64,000 nucleotides of DNA from Rhizobium sophorae (GTDB taxonomy: Bacteria; Pseudomonadota; Alphaproteobacteria; Rhizobiales; Rhizobiaceae): assembly GCF_013087515.1 (NCBI RefSeq), contig NZ_JABFCN010000009.1, positions 307,001-371,000 of the forward strand, given 5' to 3'. Below, piece after piece: positions 34,952 through 42,397 of this stretch. Both the position numbers and the translations under genes were made by a program. The first letter of the stretch is position 1. Every line of letters begins with the position of its first letter. Below the pieces are notes generated by a model. It searched no databases, was not told where the DNA came from, and was given only the letters and a program-made list of their open reading frames with translations.

Positions 34952-35943
34952 TGAAACCACTCCAGCCGATTGCGGACCCTGGCAAGCCCGATGCAGCCGA
35001 TACTGATCGCCAGCATCAACACCACGCCCTGGAACAGCGGCTGCCAAAGCGGATCGAAATCGAAGACGAAGAGCAGGTCGCCGATCGTGCGAAAGGCCAG
35101 GGCTCCGAAGACAGCGCCGACGGCGCTTCCCTTGCCTCCTGCAAGGGAAACGCCGCCGAGCACCACCGCCGCGATCGAATAGAGCGTGTAGGCGTTGCCG
35201 CTCGCAAACGCCGCTTCGCCGGTATAGGAGAAAAAGGTGAGATAGAGCCCGCCGATCGCCGAAAGCAGTCCCGCCAATGCATAGGCGGTGAATTTCGCCC
35301 GCTTGACCGGCATTGCCGACATATAGGCGGCGTTCTCGGCCGAACCCACCGCATAGGCCGCCCTGCCGATCGCCGAGCGGCTGAACGGAACCCAGATGAC
35401 GACAATGACGGCGAGGAGAACCACGAGGCTTGCCGGAACGATCCCAAAGAGCTTCGAGGTGAAGGCATCGGCCAAATCCTCGTTGATCGAGCCGCCGGGC
35501 GTCGGTCGCAGCAACAGCGCCAGCCCATAGAAGATCGCGCTGGTCGCGATCGTCGCCACGATCGGCTGCAGCCGGCCGAAGATGATGATGAGCCCGTTCA
35601 GCATGCCGCAGCCCAGCCCGGCGAGCAGCACCACGGCGATGCCAGTTCCCGTCTGCAGCGGCGTGCCGACGACCAGCCAGGAGGCGAGGCAATTGCAGAG
35701 GACCAGAACCATGCCGGCCGAGAGATCGATGCCGGCGGTGATGACGACCAGGCATTGCGCCATGGCGACGAAGGCGAGCAGCGTCGCCTTGTTCGAAGCC
35801 GTCTGCACGACGTTGGGCGTGAAGCCCGCCGGGTGGTTCGAGACGTAGAGGGCGAACATGGCGACGAAGAGGAGTGCGGCAAACAGCGTTCCCTTCTGCT
35901 GCGCATACCAGAACCGCCGGTCGCCGGAAGCATGCTTGTTCAT
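34948..35943 (-). CDS. sugar-type ABC transporter permease 1 (RbsC family)
   Basis: A 331-residue permease paralogous to its neighbour. Family blocks: LVVITAGIDLSAGMVLVLCN, GRAAYAVGSAENAAYMSAMP, AYALAGLLSAIGGLYLTF, and AAVVLGGVSLAGGKGSAVGA. Membrane segments begin at about residue 18. It overlaps the ATPase stop and the next permease start by four bases each, so the three genes are translationally coupled. Confidence 0.93.
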   Translation of the reverse strand: MNKHASGDRRFWYAQQKGTLFAALLFVAMFALYVSNHPAGFTPNVVQTASNKATLLAFVAMAQCLVVITAGIDLSAGMVLVLCNCLASWLVVGTPLQTGTGIAVVLLAGLGCGMLNGLIIIFGRLQPIVATIATSAIFYGLALLLRPTPGGSINEDLADAFTSKLFGIVPASLVVLLAVIVVIWVPFSRSAIGRAAYAVGSAENAAYMSAMPVKRAKFTAYALAGLLSAIGGLYLTFFSYTGEAAFASGNAYTLYSIAAVVLGGVSLAGGKGSAVGAVFGALAFRTIGDLLFVFDFDPLWQPLFQGVVLMLAISIGCIGLARVRNRLEWFQ

Positions 35944-37478
35944 GGGGCAATCCTTTGCGCCACGTGGTCGCCGGCGATGTTGAGAGCTGCGCCGATCAGT
36001 TCGTGCTCGTTGATCTCGGCGCCTTCGAGCTCGCGGATGATGCGGCCGTCATACATGACGAGCACGCGGTCGCAGCAGCCGATCAGTTCATCATAGTCGG
36101 TGGAGTAGAAGATGATCGCCGCGCCCGCATCGGCAAGCTTGTGCAGCAGCAGATAGATTTCCTGCTTGGTGCCGACGTCAATGCCGCGCGTCGGATCGTT
36201 GAGCAGGATGATACGCGGCCTGTTCATCAGCCATTTGGCGATAACCACCTTCTGCTGGTTACCGCCGGATAGCGCGGCAACGGGCATGTCGATCGTCGCG
36301 GCCTTGATCGCCAACAGCTTGAACAGATCGTCGATCTCGCGTCGTTCGGCCGCCCGATCGATGACGCCGTTGCGCGAGACGCGGTCGAGGGCTGCAATCG
36401 ACAGGTTCTCGCGCACGGTCATCGGCAGCATCAGCCCTTCGGTCTTCCGATCCTCGGGGATCAGCGCCATGGATATGCCGCCGGACTTGGCATCACGCGG
36501 GCTTTTCAGCGTCACCGGCCTGCCGTCGATTACGACTTCACCCTTCACATCGCGCAGCACGCCGAAGAGGGCCAGCAGCAATTCGCGCTGTCCCTGCCCG
36601 TCCAGGCCGCCGACGCCGATGATCTCGCCGGGCTTGATATCGAAGGTGATGCCGGAAAGCCTATCGCCCCAGGAAAGGTCGCGGCAGGAAAGGACCGGCT
36701 TTACCTCTCCGCGATGCGCCGGTTTCGGCGGAAAGACATTGCTGTATTCGCGGCCAATCATCAGCTCCACCACCTGCTGGTCGGTCTTCGTGCCGGCCGG
36801 ATAGGATTCGATGCTGCGGCCGTTGCGGAAGACCGTGCACTCATCCGCCAGCTGGGCGATCTCGTGCATGCGGTGGGAGATATAGATTAGCGCCATTCCC
36901 TCGGCGCGCAGGCGCTTCAGCACGGCAAAGACCTTTTCGACATCCGACTGCGTCAGCGCCGAGGTCGCCTCGTCGAGGATCATCAGCCGCGGCTTGCGGG
37001 CAAGCGCCTTGGCGATCTCGACCATTTGCCGCCGGGACAGAGGGAGGTCCTTGACCAAGGCGGACGGATGAATGTCGGAGGCGCCGGCGCGCGCCAACGC
37101 TTCCTCGGCGATCCGCCGCTGCCTGCGCCGGTCTATCATGCCGAATTTCAGCGGTGGATTGCTGATGACGATGTTGTCGGCGACCGAGAGGTCGGGGATC
37201 AGCGAAAGCTCCTGGAAAACGCAGACGATGCCCGCCGCATTGGCGGCGGCCGGCGAGGCGAAGGCGATCTCCTTACCGTCGAGCAGCATGCGTCCTTCAT
37301 CAGGCGCCACGACGCCCGCCATGATCTTGATCAGCGTTGATTTGCCGGCGCCGTTCTCGCCGAGGACGGCATGGATCGCGCCCGGCCGGATGGCGATATC
37401 GGCATCCTTAAGCGCGACGGCACCGCCATAGCGTTTCGATATGCCTTCCATGCGGAAAAGCGGTTCGGGCAAGGTCAT
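35940..37478 (-). CDS. sugar-type ABC transporter ATP-binding protein, two domains
   Basis: A 512-residue tandem ATPase of the RbsA/MglA class. The N-terminal domain has a complete Walker A (GENGAGKSTLIKIMAG), signature (LPLSRRQMVEIAKAL, a variant of the usual LSxGQ) and Walker B (LMILDEATSALTQSD). The C-terminal domain has a degenerate P-loop region (GVGGLDGQGQRELLLALFG) and the signature LSGGNQQKVVIAKWL, as is standard for this class, in which only the first site is fully catalytic. The start at 37478 has GGAGG at eight-base spacing; a longer frame to 37535 is unsupported. The receptor gene lies 77 bp upstream. Confidence 0.94.
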   Translation of the reverse strand: MTLPEPLFRMEGISKRYGGAVALKDADIAIRPGAIHAVLGENGAGKSTLIKIMAGVVAPDEGRMLLDGKEIAFASPAAANAAGIVCVFQELSLIPDLSVADNIVISNPPLKFGMIDRRRQRRIAEEALARAGASDIHPSALVKDLPLSRRQMVEIAKALARKPRLMILDEATSALTQSDVEKVFAVLKRLRAEGMALIYISHRMHEIAQLADECTVFRNGRSIESYPAGTKTDQQVVELMIGREYSNVFPPKPAHRGEVKPVLSCRDLSWGDRLSGITFDIKPGEIIGVGGLDGQGQRELLLALFGVLRDVKGEVVIDGRPVTLKSPRDAKSGGISMALIPEDRKTEGLMLPMTVRENLSIAALDRVSRNGVIDRAAERREIDDLFKLLAIKAATIDMPVAALSGGNQQKVVIAKWLMNRPRIILLNDPTRGIDVGTKQEIYLLLHKLADAGAAIIFYSTDYDELIGCCDRVLVMYDGRIIRELEGAEINEHELIGAALNIAGDHVAQRIAP

Positions 37479-37555
37479 GCATCCAGCCTCCATTCGGTCT
37501 ATCACCTTCGAGATTGCGGGTGCGAACACCCGCAATCAGATCCGGAGGACGGCTG

Positions 37556-38695
37556 CTATTGGTTCTCTTTGGACTGCCCCATGATTTCCTGAGCGCTGAA
37601 ATTAATGCCGCAGGTGGGGAAGGAATTGCCGACGAAGAAGTTGTCGGACTGGGTGGGATAATAATCCTCGCCTTCCTTGAAATCAGGATCCGAAACAATC
37701 GCGGTCGGCAGCTTGACGGCCTGCGGCACGACCTGACCCTCAAGGGCTGCAATCGCCGTCTTGATGGCGACGGCGACCTGGGCCGGGCCGGTGCCGGCGG
37801 ACGAGCACTTCAGGCCGTCGGCGGCATGGGCAGCGCAGAATTTGCGGAAGCCATTTTCCGTCTCACCGCCGAAGGGCACGAAGGGATGTTTGGCATCGAT
37901 CATCGCCTGCACGACGCCGGTATCGCCGCCCTGGGCAGTGATGCCGTCGAACGGGCCGTTGGTGGCGATCGCGTCAGCGGTTGCCTTCTGGGCAACGCCG
38001 TCATCCCATTTTCCGACGACCTCGGTTACCGTGAACTTCTTGCCCGAGGCGTCCAGGGTTTCGTGGATGCCGTTGTGGCGATCCGTATCGACCGAGGTGC
38101 CGGCGACGCCACGCACTTCCAGCACCTTGCCGCCGTTCGGCAGATGCTTCACCAGCCAGTCGGCCCAGAGGACACCGAGCCCCTTCTGGTCGACGTTGAC
38201 ATTGATAGCGTCCTTGGTGTCCAGGATATTGTCGAAAGCGACAAGGACGACCCCGGCCTCCTTGGCGCGCTTGATCACCGGCCCGAAGGCGGTCGGGTTC
38301 TGCGCGTTGACGACGATGGCATCATAACCGGCATCGATGAAGTTGTTGATGGCGGAAATCTGCGCCGGCACATCCTCGCCTGTGGAAACGACCTTGAACT
38401 CCTTCAGCTTGGCCGCGACATCGGGCTGGGCGGCGTAGGCCTTGGCCGTCTGCACCATCTGGATACGCCAGGTGTTGGCGATATAGCCGTTGGCGAGCGC
38501 GATGCGATAGGGGCCGTCCTTCTTCGGATATTGCAGGAACTGTGTGTCGGCTGCCCACGGCACCATGCAGCCGGGCTCGGCGGCCGGACCGGACACGACC
38601 TTCGGTTCCGCACTGGCCGCGCCGCAGAGCAGGGCAAGCGCGGATACGGAAAACGCGGCAATGCGAGCCAAATTGGCTTCTTTCACCTTAAACAT
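37556..38695 (-). CDS. sugar-type ABC transporter substrate-binding protein
   Basis: A 379-residue periplasmic receptor of the ribose/xylose-binding type (periplasmic_binding_4). A signal peptide (ARIAAFSVSALALLCGAASA) leads the protein. YRIALANGYIANTWRIQMVQ opens the N-lobe and AQISAINNFIDAGYDAIVVN gives the typical sugar-binding helix-strand. VLVAFDNILDTKDAINVNVD and FDGITAQGGDTGVVQAM follow in the hinge and C-lobe. GAGGAG with eight-base spacing supports the start. It is the first gene of a four-gene importer operon divergent from a LacI regulator, so expression is probably induced by the imported sugar or a derivative. Confidence 0.92.
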   Translation of the reverse strand: MFKVKEANLARIAAFSVSALALLCGAASAEPKVVSGPAAEPGCMVPWAADTQFLQYPKKDGPYRIALANGYIANTWRIQMVQTAKAYAAQPDVAAKLKEFKVVSTGEDVPAQISAINNFIDAGYDAIVVNAQNPTAFGPVIKRAKEAGVVLVAFDNILDTKDAINVNVDQKGLGVLWADWLVKHLPNGGKVLEVRGVAGTSVDTDRHNGIHETLDASGKKFTVTEVVGKWDDGVAQKATADAIATNGPFDGITAQGGDTGVVQAMIDAKHPFVPFGGETENGFRKFCAAHAADGLKCSSAGTGPAQVAVAIKTAIAALEGQVVPQAVKLPTAIVSDPDFKEGEDYYPTQSDNFFVGNSFPTCGINFSAQEIMGQSKENQ

Positions 38696-38733
38696 GAATG
38701 TTCTCCTCCTCAGGCGGACCGAGCCGCCTCTCC

Positions 38734-38751
38734 TATGCTTTGATTTGCATA
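38734..38751. promoter_or_regulatory. inverted repeat near the importer start
   Basis: TATGC-N8-GCATA between the substrate-binding gene and the LacI-type palindromes. Could be part of the importer promoter or a second site; no consensus recognised. Confidence 0.3.
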
Positions 38752-38808
38752 CTTGGTCCCGGAAGGCTCCACCCCGTCCCTTTCCGGTACAATTTTAGGT
38801 TAACATAG

Positions 38809-38824
38809 TTGACAGCGCTGTCAA
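38809..38824. promoter_or_regulatory. LacI-family operator, perfect 16-bp palindrome
   Basis: TTGACAGCGCTGTCAA is a perfect palindrome with the central CG step typical of LacI-family operators. It lies in the 228-bp divergent region between the regulator and the importer and contains a TTGACA that could act as a -35 box on either strand. Confidence 0.75.
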
Positions 38825-38831
38825 ATCGTAT

Positions 38832-38847
38832 CTGCTAGCGCTGTCAA
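38832..38847. promoter_or_regulatory. second, imperfect LacI-family operator
   Basis: CTGCTAGCGCTGTCAA shares the AGCGCT core and the right half-site TGTCAA with the perfect palindrome; the left half is degenerate. The centres of the two sites are 23 bp apart, about two helical turns, suggesting cooperative binding by dimers. Confidence 0.6.
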
Positions 38848-38923
38848 CTACAACAATGAGCGAATATTCTCTATTTTTAAAGAATATGAGAATCAATATT
38901 ATGGGACGAATGGCGGGACTTGC

Positions 38924-39928
38924 ATGCGGCGGATAACACTTGATGACGTGGCAAATCTTGCCGGCGTCAGCCCGATCACGGTTTCGAGGGTGCTGCGCAA
39001 GCCCGATGCCGTCTCGCCACGCCTGCGGCTGCGCGTCGATGCCGCCGTCAAGGAACTCGGCTATGTGCCGAATATTGCCGCGAGCCGCCTCGCCTCCTCG
39101 CGCACGCATGCGATCGGCGTCATCGTTCCGACCCTCTACAACGTTATCTTCGCGGAATATCTGTTTGCGCTTCACGAGGTGCTGGTCGCCGCCGGCTTCC
39201 AGGTGATCGTCGTCAACAGCCGCTATTCCGAGATCGAGGAGGAAAACGCCATCAAGGCATTACTCGGGCAAAGGGTGGAGGCGATCATCATCGCCGGCAC
39301 TCATCATACGCCGCTCTCGCGTCAGCTTCTCGCCCAGGCTCGTCTGCCCGTTGTCGAGACCTTCGAGCTTTCTCCAAACCCGATCGACCTCAACATCGGC
39401 ATGTCGCAGGAGCATGCCGGGCAGACGGCGACGCAGCACCTGATCGAACGGGGTTTCCGCCGGATCGCCTTCCTGACCGGCAATCTCGACCACCGCGCCC
39501 AGTCGCGTTTCGACGGCTACCGGCTGGCGATGCAGGAGGCGGGGCTGCCGAATCTGGAGATCATCGCCGAGAGGCCACGCCATAGCTCCGTGGCACTCGG
39601 CTCCGACCTCTTCACCATGACGCATGAACGTGGCGACGTGCCCGAGGCGATCTTCTGCACTGACGACAATCTGGCGCTCGGCGCCATGCAGGAATGCCGC
39701 AAACGCGGCATCCGTGTGCCCGATGACATCTCGATCATCGGATTTCACGACCTGGAATTCGCCGCCTGCGCCGCACCCTCCCTCTCCTCGATCGCGACTC
39801 GGCGTTTCGAAACCGGAAAACTCGCGGCCGAAAGGGTGCTTGCCGCGTTGAATTCCTCCGTGGTATCGAGGGCCGAGCAGATCGACCTCGCCTTTGCCTT
39901 GGTTCCGCGCGAAAGCACGGCAATCTGA
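38924..39928 (+). CDS. LacI-family transcriptional regulator
   Basis: A 334-residue repressor-type regulator. The helix-turn-helix is ITLDDVANLAGVSPITVSRV at residues 4-23, followed by the hinge helix ASRLASSRTHAIGVIVP. The periplasmic-binding-protein-like core (about 60-334) contains EAIFCTDDNLALGAMQECRK and GIRVPDDISIIGFHDLEFAA, family-typical effector-domain blocks. The sequence is closest in feel to the GntR (gluconate) subgroup, by eye. It is divergent from the sugar importer and should bind the palindromes at 38809 and 38832, relieving repression when the ligand is present. The effector is unknown. Confidence 0.93.
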   Translation: MRRITLDDVANLAGVSPITVSRVLRKPDAVSPRLRLRVDAAVKELGYVPNIAASRLASSRTHAIGVIVPTLYNVIFAEYLFALHEVLVAAGFQVIVVNSRYSEIEEENAIKALLGQRVEAIIIAGTHHTPLSRQLLAQARLPVVETFELSPNPIDLNIGMSQEHAGQTATQHLIERGFRRIAFLTGNLDHRAQSRFDGYRLAMQEAGLPNLEIIAERPRHSSVALGSDLFTMTHERGDVPEAIFCTDDNLALGAMQECRKRGIRVPDDISIIGFHDLEFAACAAPSLSSIATRRFETGKLAAERVLAALNSSVVSRAEQIDLAFALVPRESTAI

Positions 39929-39936
39929 TCATATAT

Positions 39937-39959
39937 TGTGCATACTTAATTTTTGCACA
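39937..39959. promoter_or_regulatory. inverted repeat between lacI-type gene and nasT
   Basis: TGTGCA-N11-TGCACA in the short, AT-rich gap upstream of nasT. Symmetry suggests a regulator site for nasT-nasS, but the arms face opposite to the usual NtrC TGCAC...GTGCA, so no regulator is assigned. Confidence 0.35.
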
Positions 39960-40013
39960 CTTTTCAGGCTGACGCGCTTGCCAAATTTGCTGCACTGCCT
40001 CATGAATATAGCC

Positions 40014-40601
40014 ATGACGCATCTCGATCTGACAATTCTGGTGATCGACGAAAATGCCATTCGCGCCTCCATCATCGAAGAAGGCCTGCGCGAGGCAGGG
40101 CATACGCGCGTCACCGTCGTGCATGAGGTCAACGGCATCGCGCGAATCATCGAAACGCTGATGCCCGATGTGATCATCATCGATATCGAAAATCCCAACC
40201 GCGACATGATGGAGCATCTGTTCCAGCTGACGCGCACCGTCAGCCGCCCGATCGCCATGTTCGTCGACCGGTCCGACACGGCCTCGATCGAGGCTGCCGT
40301 CGATGCCGGCGTCTCGGCCTATATCGTCGATGGATTGAAGAAGGAACGCGTCAAACCGATCCTCGACATGGCCGTGAGCCGCTTCAATGCCTTCAACCGG
40401 CTGCGGCGGGAACTTGCCGATGCCCGCTCCGCGCTGGAGGAACGCAAGCTGGTCGAGCGCGCCAAGGGCATATTGATGAAGATGCGCGGCCTCTCCGAGG
40501 AAGAGGCTTTCGCCCTGCTGCGCCAGACAGCGATGAACGAAAAGAAGAAGATGTCGGACATTGCCCAGAGCGTCGTCACTGCCGCGGGGCTGTTGATGTA
40601 A
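40014..40601 (+). CDS. nasT: ANTAR-type response regulator (NasT)
   Basis: A 195-residue RNA-binding antiterminator. The N-terminal pseudo-receiver domain (TILVIDENAIRASIIEEGLR, PDVIIIDIENPNRDMMEH) is followed by a coiled-coil linker and the C-terminal ANTAR domain with KLVERAKGILMKMRGLSEEE and AFALLRQTAMNEKKKMSDIA. The ANTAR helix triplet is complete. In Azotobacter, Paracoccus and Bradyrhizobium, NasT binds leader RNA of the nitrate-assimilation operon and prevents termination. The ATG at 40014 begins the conserved region; one at 40002 would add four residues. It directly precedes the NasS-like gene and lies 1.8 kb upstream of a structured nas leader. Confidence 0.93.
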   Translation: MTHLDLTILVIDENAIRASIIEEGLREAGHTRVTVVHEVNGIARIIETLMPDVIIIDIENPNRDMMEHLFQLTRTVSRPIAMFVDRSDTASIEAAVDAGVSAYIVDGLKKERVKPILDMAVSRFNAFNRLRRELADARSALEERKLVERAKGILMKMRGLSEEEAFALLRQTAMNEKKKMSDIAQSVVTAAGLLM

Positions 40602-40635
40602 TGGCCGACCTGATGAATTTCCGGAGGAAACCGGA

Positions 40636-41916
40636 GTGGATATGATGACGAAGACCTCCAACTCCGGCGGCGACATGCCCTCGCCCGGGCGGGTGAACAA
40701 CGAAGGACCGAAAGTACTGCGGGCGGGTTTCATTCCGCTCGTCGATGCATCGGTGCTGATTGCGGCCGCAGAATTCGGCTTCGCGCGGAAGGAAGGCCTG
40801 ACGCTCGATCTCGTCAAGGACGTCTCCTGGGCGAATGTGCGTGACCGCCTGGCATTCCGCCAGTTCGACATCGCCCACATGCTGTCGCCGATGCCCGTCG
40901 CCTCCATGCTCGGCCTCGGCTCCAATCCCTCACCGACGATCACGCCATTTTCGCTGGGGCGCGGCGGCAACGCGATCACGCTGTCGACGCGGTTCTTCGA
41001 CAGGATGCGGAATGACGCGGGATTGCCCGAAACGGCAAGCGCGCTCGACAATGCCCGCGCCCTGGCAAAAACATTGGCGGCAATGAAGGCCCGCGGCGAG
41101 CCGCTGCCGACTTTCGGGGTCACCTATCCCTTCTCCTCGCACAATTACGAATTCCGCTACTGGCTGGCGGCCGGCGGCATCGATCCCGACAAGGACGTCA
41201 GGCTTGTTGTGGTGCCGCCGCCCATGACTTCGGATGCGCTGGCAGCCGGTGCGATCGACGGTTTCTGCGTCGGCGCGCCGTGGAACATGGTCGCTTCAGA
41301 GCGCGGCGTCGGCCGCATCGTTGCCGCCAAGCAGGATATCTGGCCGTCGGCACCGGAAAAGGTGATCGGCATGCGGCCGGACTGGGCGGAAAGCCATCCG
41401 GAAACCGTTTCTCGGCTGATCGTGGCCCTCGACGCGGCAGCCCAGTGGTGCGACCGGCCGGAAAATCACGACGCGCTGGCGGCCGCCCTTGCCGACCCGC
41501 GCTATATCGCTGCCCCCGTCGAGATTATTCGCCGTGTGCTCGCCGGCGAATTCAGCCTCGACGCAAAGGGTAACCGCCGCATCATTGCCGATTATTTCAT
41601 GTTCCATTCCGGCTTCGCCAATTATCCCCGGCCGAGCCAGGCGCTGTGGATTTACAGCCAGATGATCCGCTGGGGACAGGCCGAGATCAGCCTCAACATG
41701 GCAAGGGCGGCCGCGTCCGCCTACCGCCCGGATCTCTATCGCACGGCTCTCGGTGACGACAGCGCACCAGAAGATGCCGATATCCGCATCGAAGGCAGTG
41801 ACGAGGGCGACCGTTTCATGGACGGCCACGTCTTCGACCCGGCGAGGCTGCCGGACTATGTCGCAGGTTTTGCCGTCAAAAGCGCCCTCCCCTTCGTTTC
41901 CGACGACGAGGTCTAA
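40636..41916 (+). CDS. nasS: NrtA-like nitrate sensor without signal peptide (NasS)
   Basis: A 426-residue protein of the NrtA/CmpA nitrate-binding family (LRAGFIPLVDASVLIAAAEF, GLTLDLVKDVSWANVRDRLA, FDIAHMLSPMPVASMLG). In contrast to true ABC receptors the N-terminus is polar (TKTSNSGGDMPSPGRVNNEG) with no signal peptide, so it should be cytoplasmic. That is the hallmark of NasS, which holds NasT inactive until nitrate or nitrite binds. The start is a GTG at 40636 (GGAGG eight bases upstream) or the ATG at 40642. No transporter permease genes adjoin it. Order nasT-nasS and the following operon support the assignment. Confidence 0.85.
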   Translation: MDMMTKTSNSGGDMPSPGRVNNEGPKVLRAGFIPLVDASVLIAAAEFGFARKEGLTLDLVKDVSWANVRDRLAFRQFDIAHMLSPMPVASMLGLGSNPSPTITPFSLGRGGNAITLSTRFFDRMRNDAGLPETASALDNARALAKTLAAMKARGEPLPTFGVTYPFSSHNYEFRYWLAAGGIDPDKDVRLVVVPPPMTSDALAAGAIDGFCVGAPWNMVASERGVGRIVAAKQDIWPSAPEKVIGMRPDWAESHPETVSRLIVALDAAAQWCDRPENHDALAAALADPRYIAAPVEIIRRVLAGEFSLDAKGNRRIIADYFMFHSGFANYPRPSQALWIYSQMIRWGQAEISLNMARAAASAYRPDLYRTALGDDSAPEDADIRIEGSDEGDRFMDGHVFDPARLPDYVAGFAVKSALPFVSDDEV

Positions 41917-42074
41917 CCGATGCCGGCCTGCACAAAACGCCAGCAAGCATCTGCCCGCCTCACGACAAGCGCACAAAATATTTGCATGAGCGGGTGGCGG
42001 CCCGAAAAACAAGCAGGCGGCGCGTTTCGTAAAATATCATTTGTATTCAGCGGATTGAACGTAGGTCACAAAAC

Positions 42075-42091
42075 TGGCACGCAGTTTGCAT
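42075..42091 (+). promoter_or_regulatory. sigma-54 promoter of the nitrate assimilation operon
   Basis: TGGCAC-N5-TTGCAT exactly matches the -24/-12 consensus of RpoN. Transcription should begin near 42101, about 300 nt before the narK-type start codon. No clear NtrC palindrome was found upstream (41917-42074). Confidence 0.85.
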
Positions 42092-42100
42092 GGCCTTTGT

Positions 42101-42397
42101 AGCACCGGTCAATGACGATCAGCGCAGAGTGAGCGCGCGATAGACGCTCACGGAAGACACAGAGATTACTCTTCGGATTGAAGAGGTAGGTTTTAGCTTG
42201 AGCAATCTGGCCAACGGATTGCGTCCAGGCAAATGGGCCAGAAGGCCCAAGAATTCGGCGTCCAACGGCGGGCGCCACCAGCAAAGCCGCTGATCAGGAT
42301 ATTTTGCGCGCCTCGGGTATGCGCGTCCTGACCAGCGGCTTTTTGTTTTAACCCTCAGCGATGGATCGGCACGACCTTGTCGGGCCTCGGAGAAGTT
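42101..42397 (+). ncRNA. structured nas leader RNA, candidate NasT antitermination target
   Basis: The roughly 300-nt leader contains three local hairpins: a perfect 7-bp stem with 9-nt loop at 42129-42151, a bulged stem at 42167-42189 and a perfect 6-bp stem with tetraloop at 42234-42249. A long terminator ends it. CTGGCC at 42207-42212 can also pair with GGCCAG at 42237-42242, which would destroy the third hairpin. This is the layout expected of a NasT-controlled leader. I could not identify the two hexanucleotide A1/G4 loops of the ANTAR consensus with certainty. Confidence 0.6.
42283..42348 (+). terminator. leader terminator upstream of narK-type gene
   Basis: AAAGCCGCTGATCAGGAT pairs with a downstream TCCTGACCAGCGGCTTT arm across a GC-rich loop, followed by TTTTTGTTTT. 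It lies only 50 bp before the start codon of the operon's first gene, so it must be conditionally bypassed. Confidence 0.85.

Noticed and set aside
34951..36096. 381-residue open frame opposite an ABC permease and ATPase
   Set aside because: Same reason: shadow of hydrophobic permease codons, no domain or start signal.
41917..42074. Possible NtrC sites upstream of the sigma-54 promoter
   Set aside because: Only loose GCAC/TGCA-type half sites are visible; no palindrome close to TGCAC-N-GTGCA.
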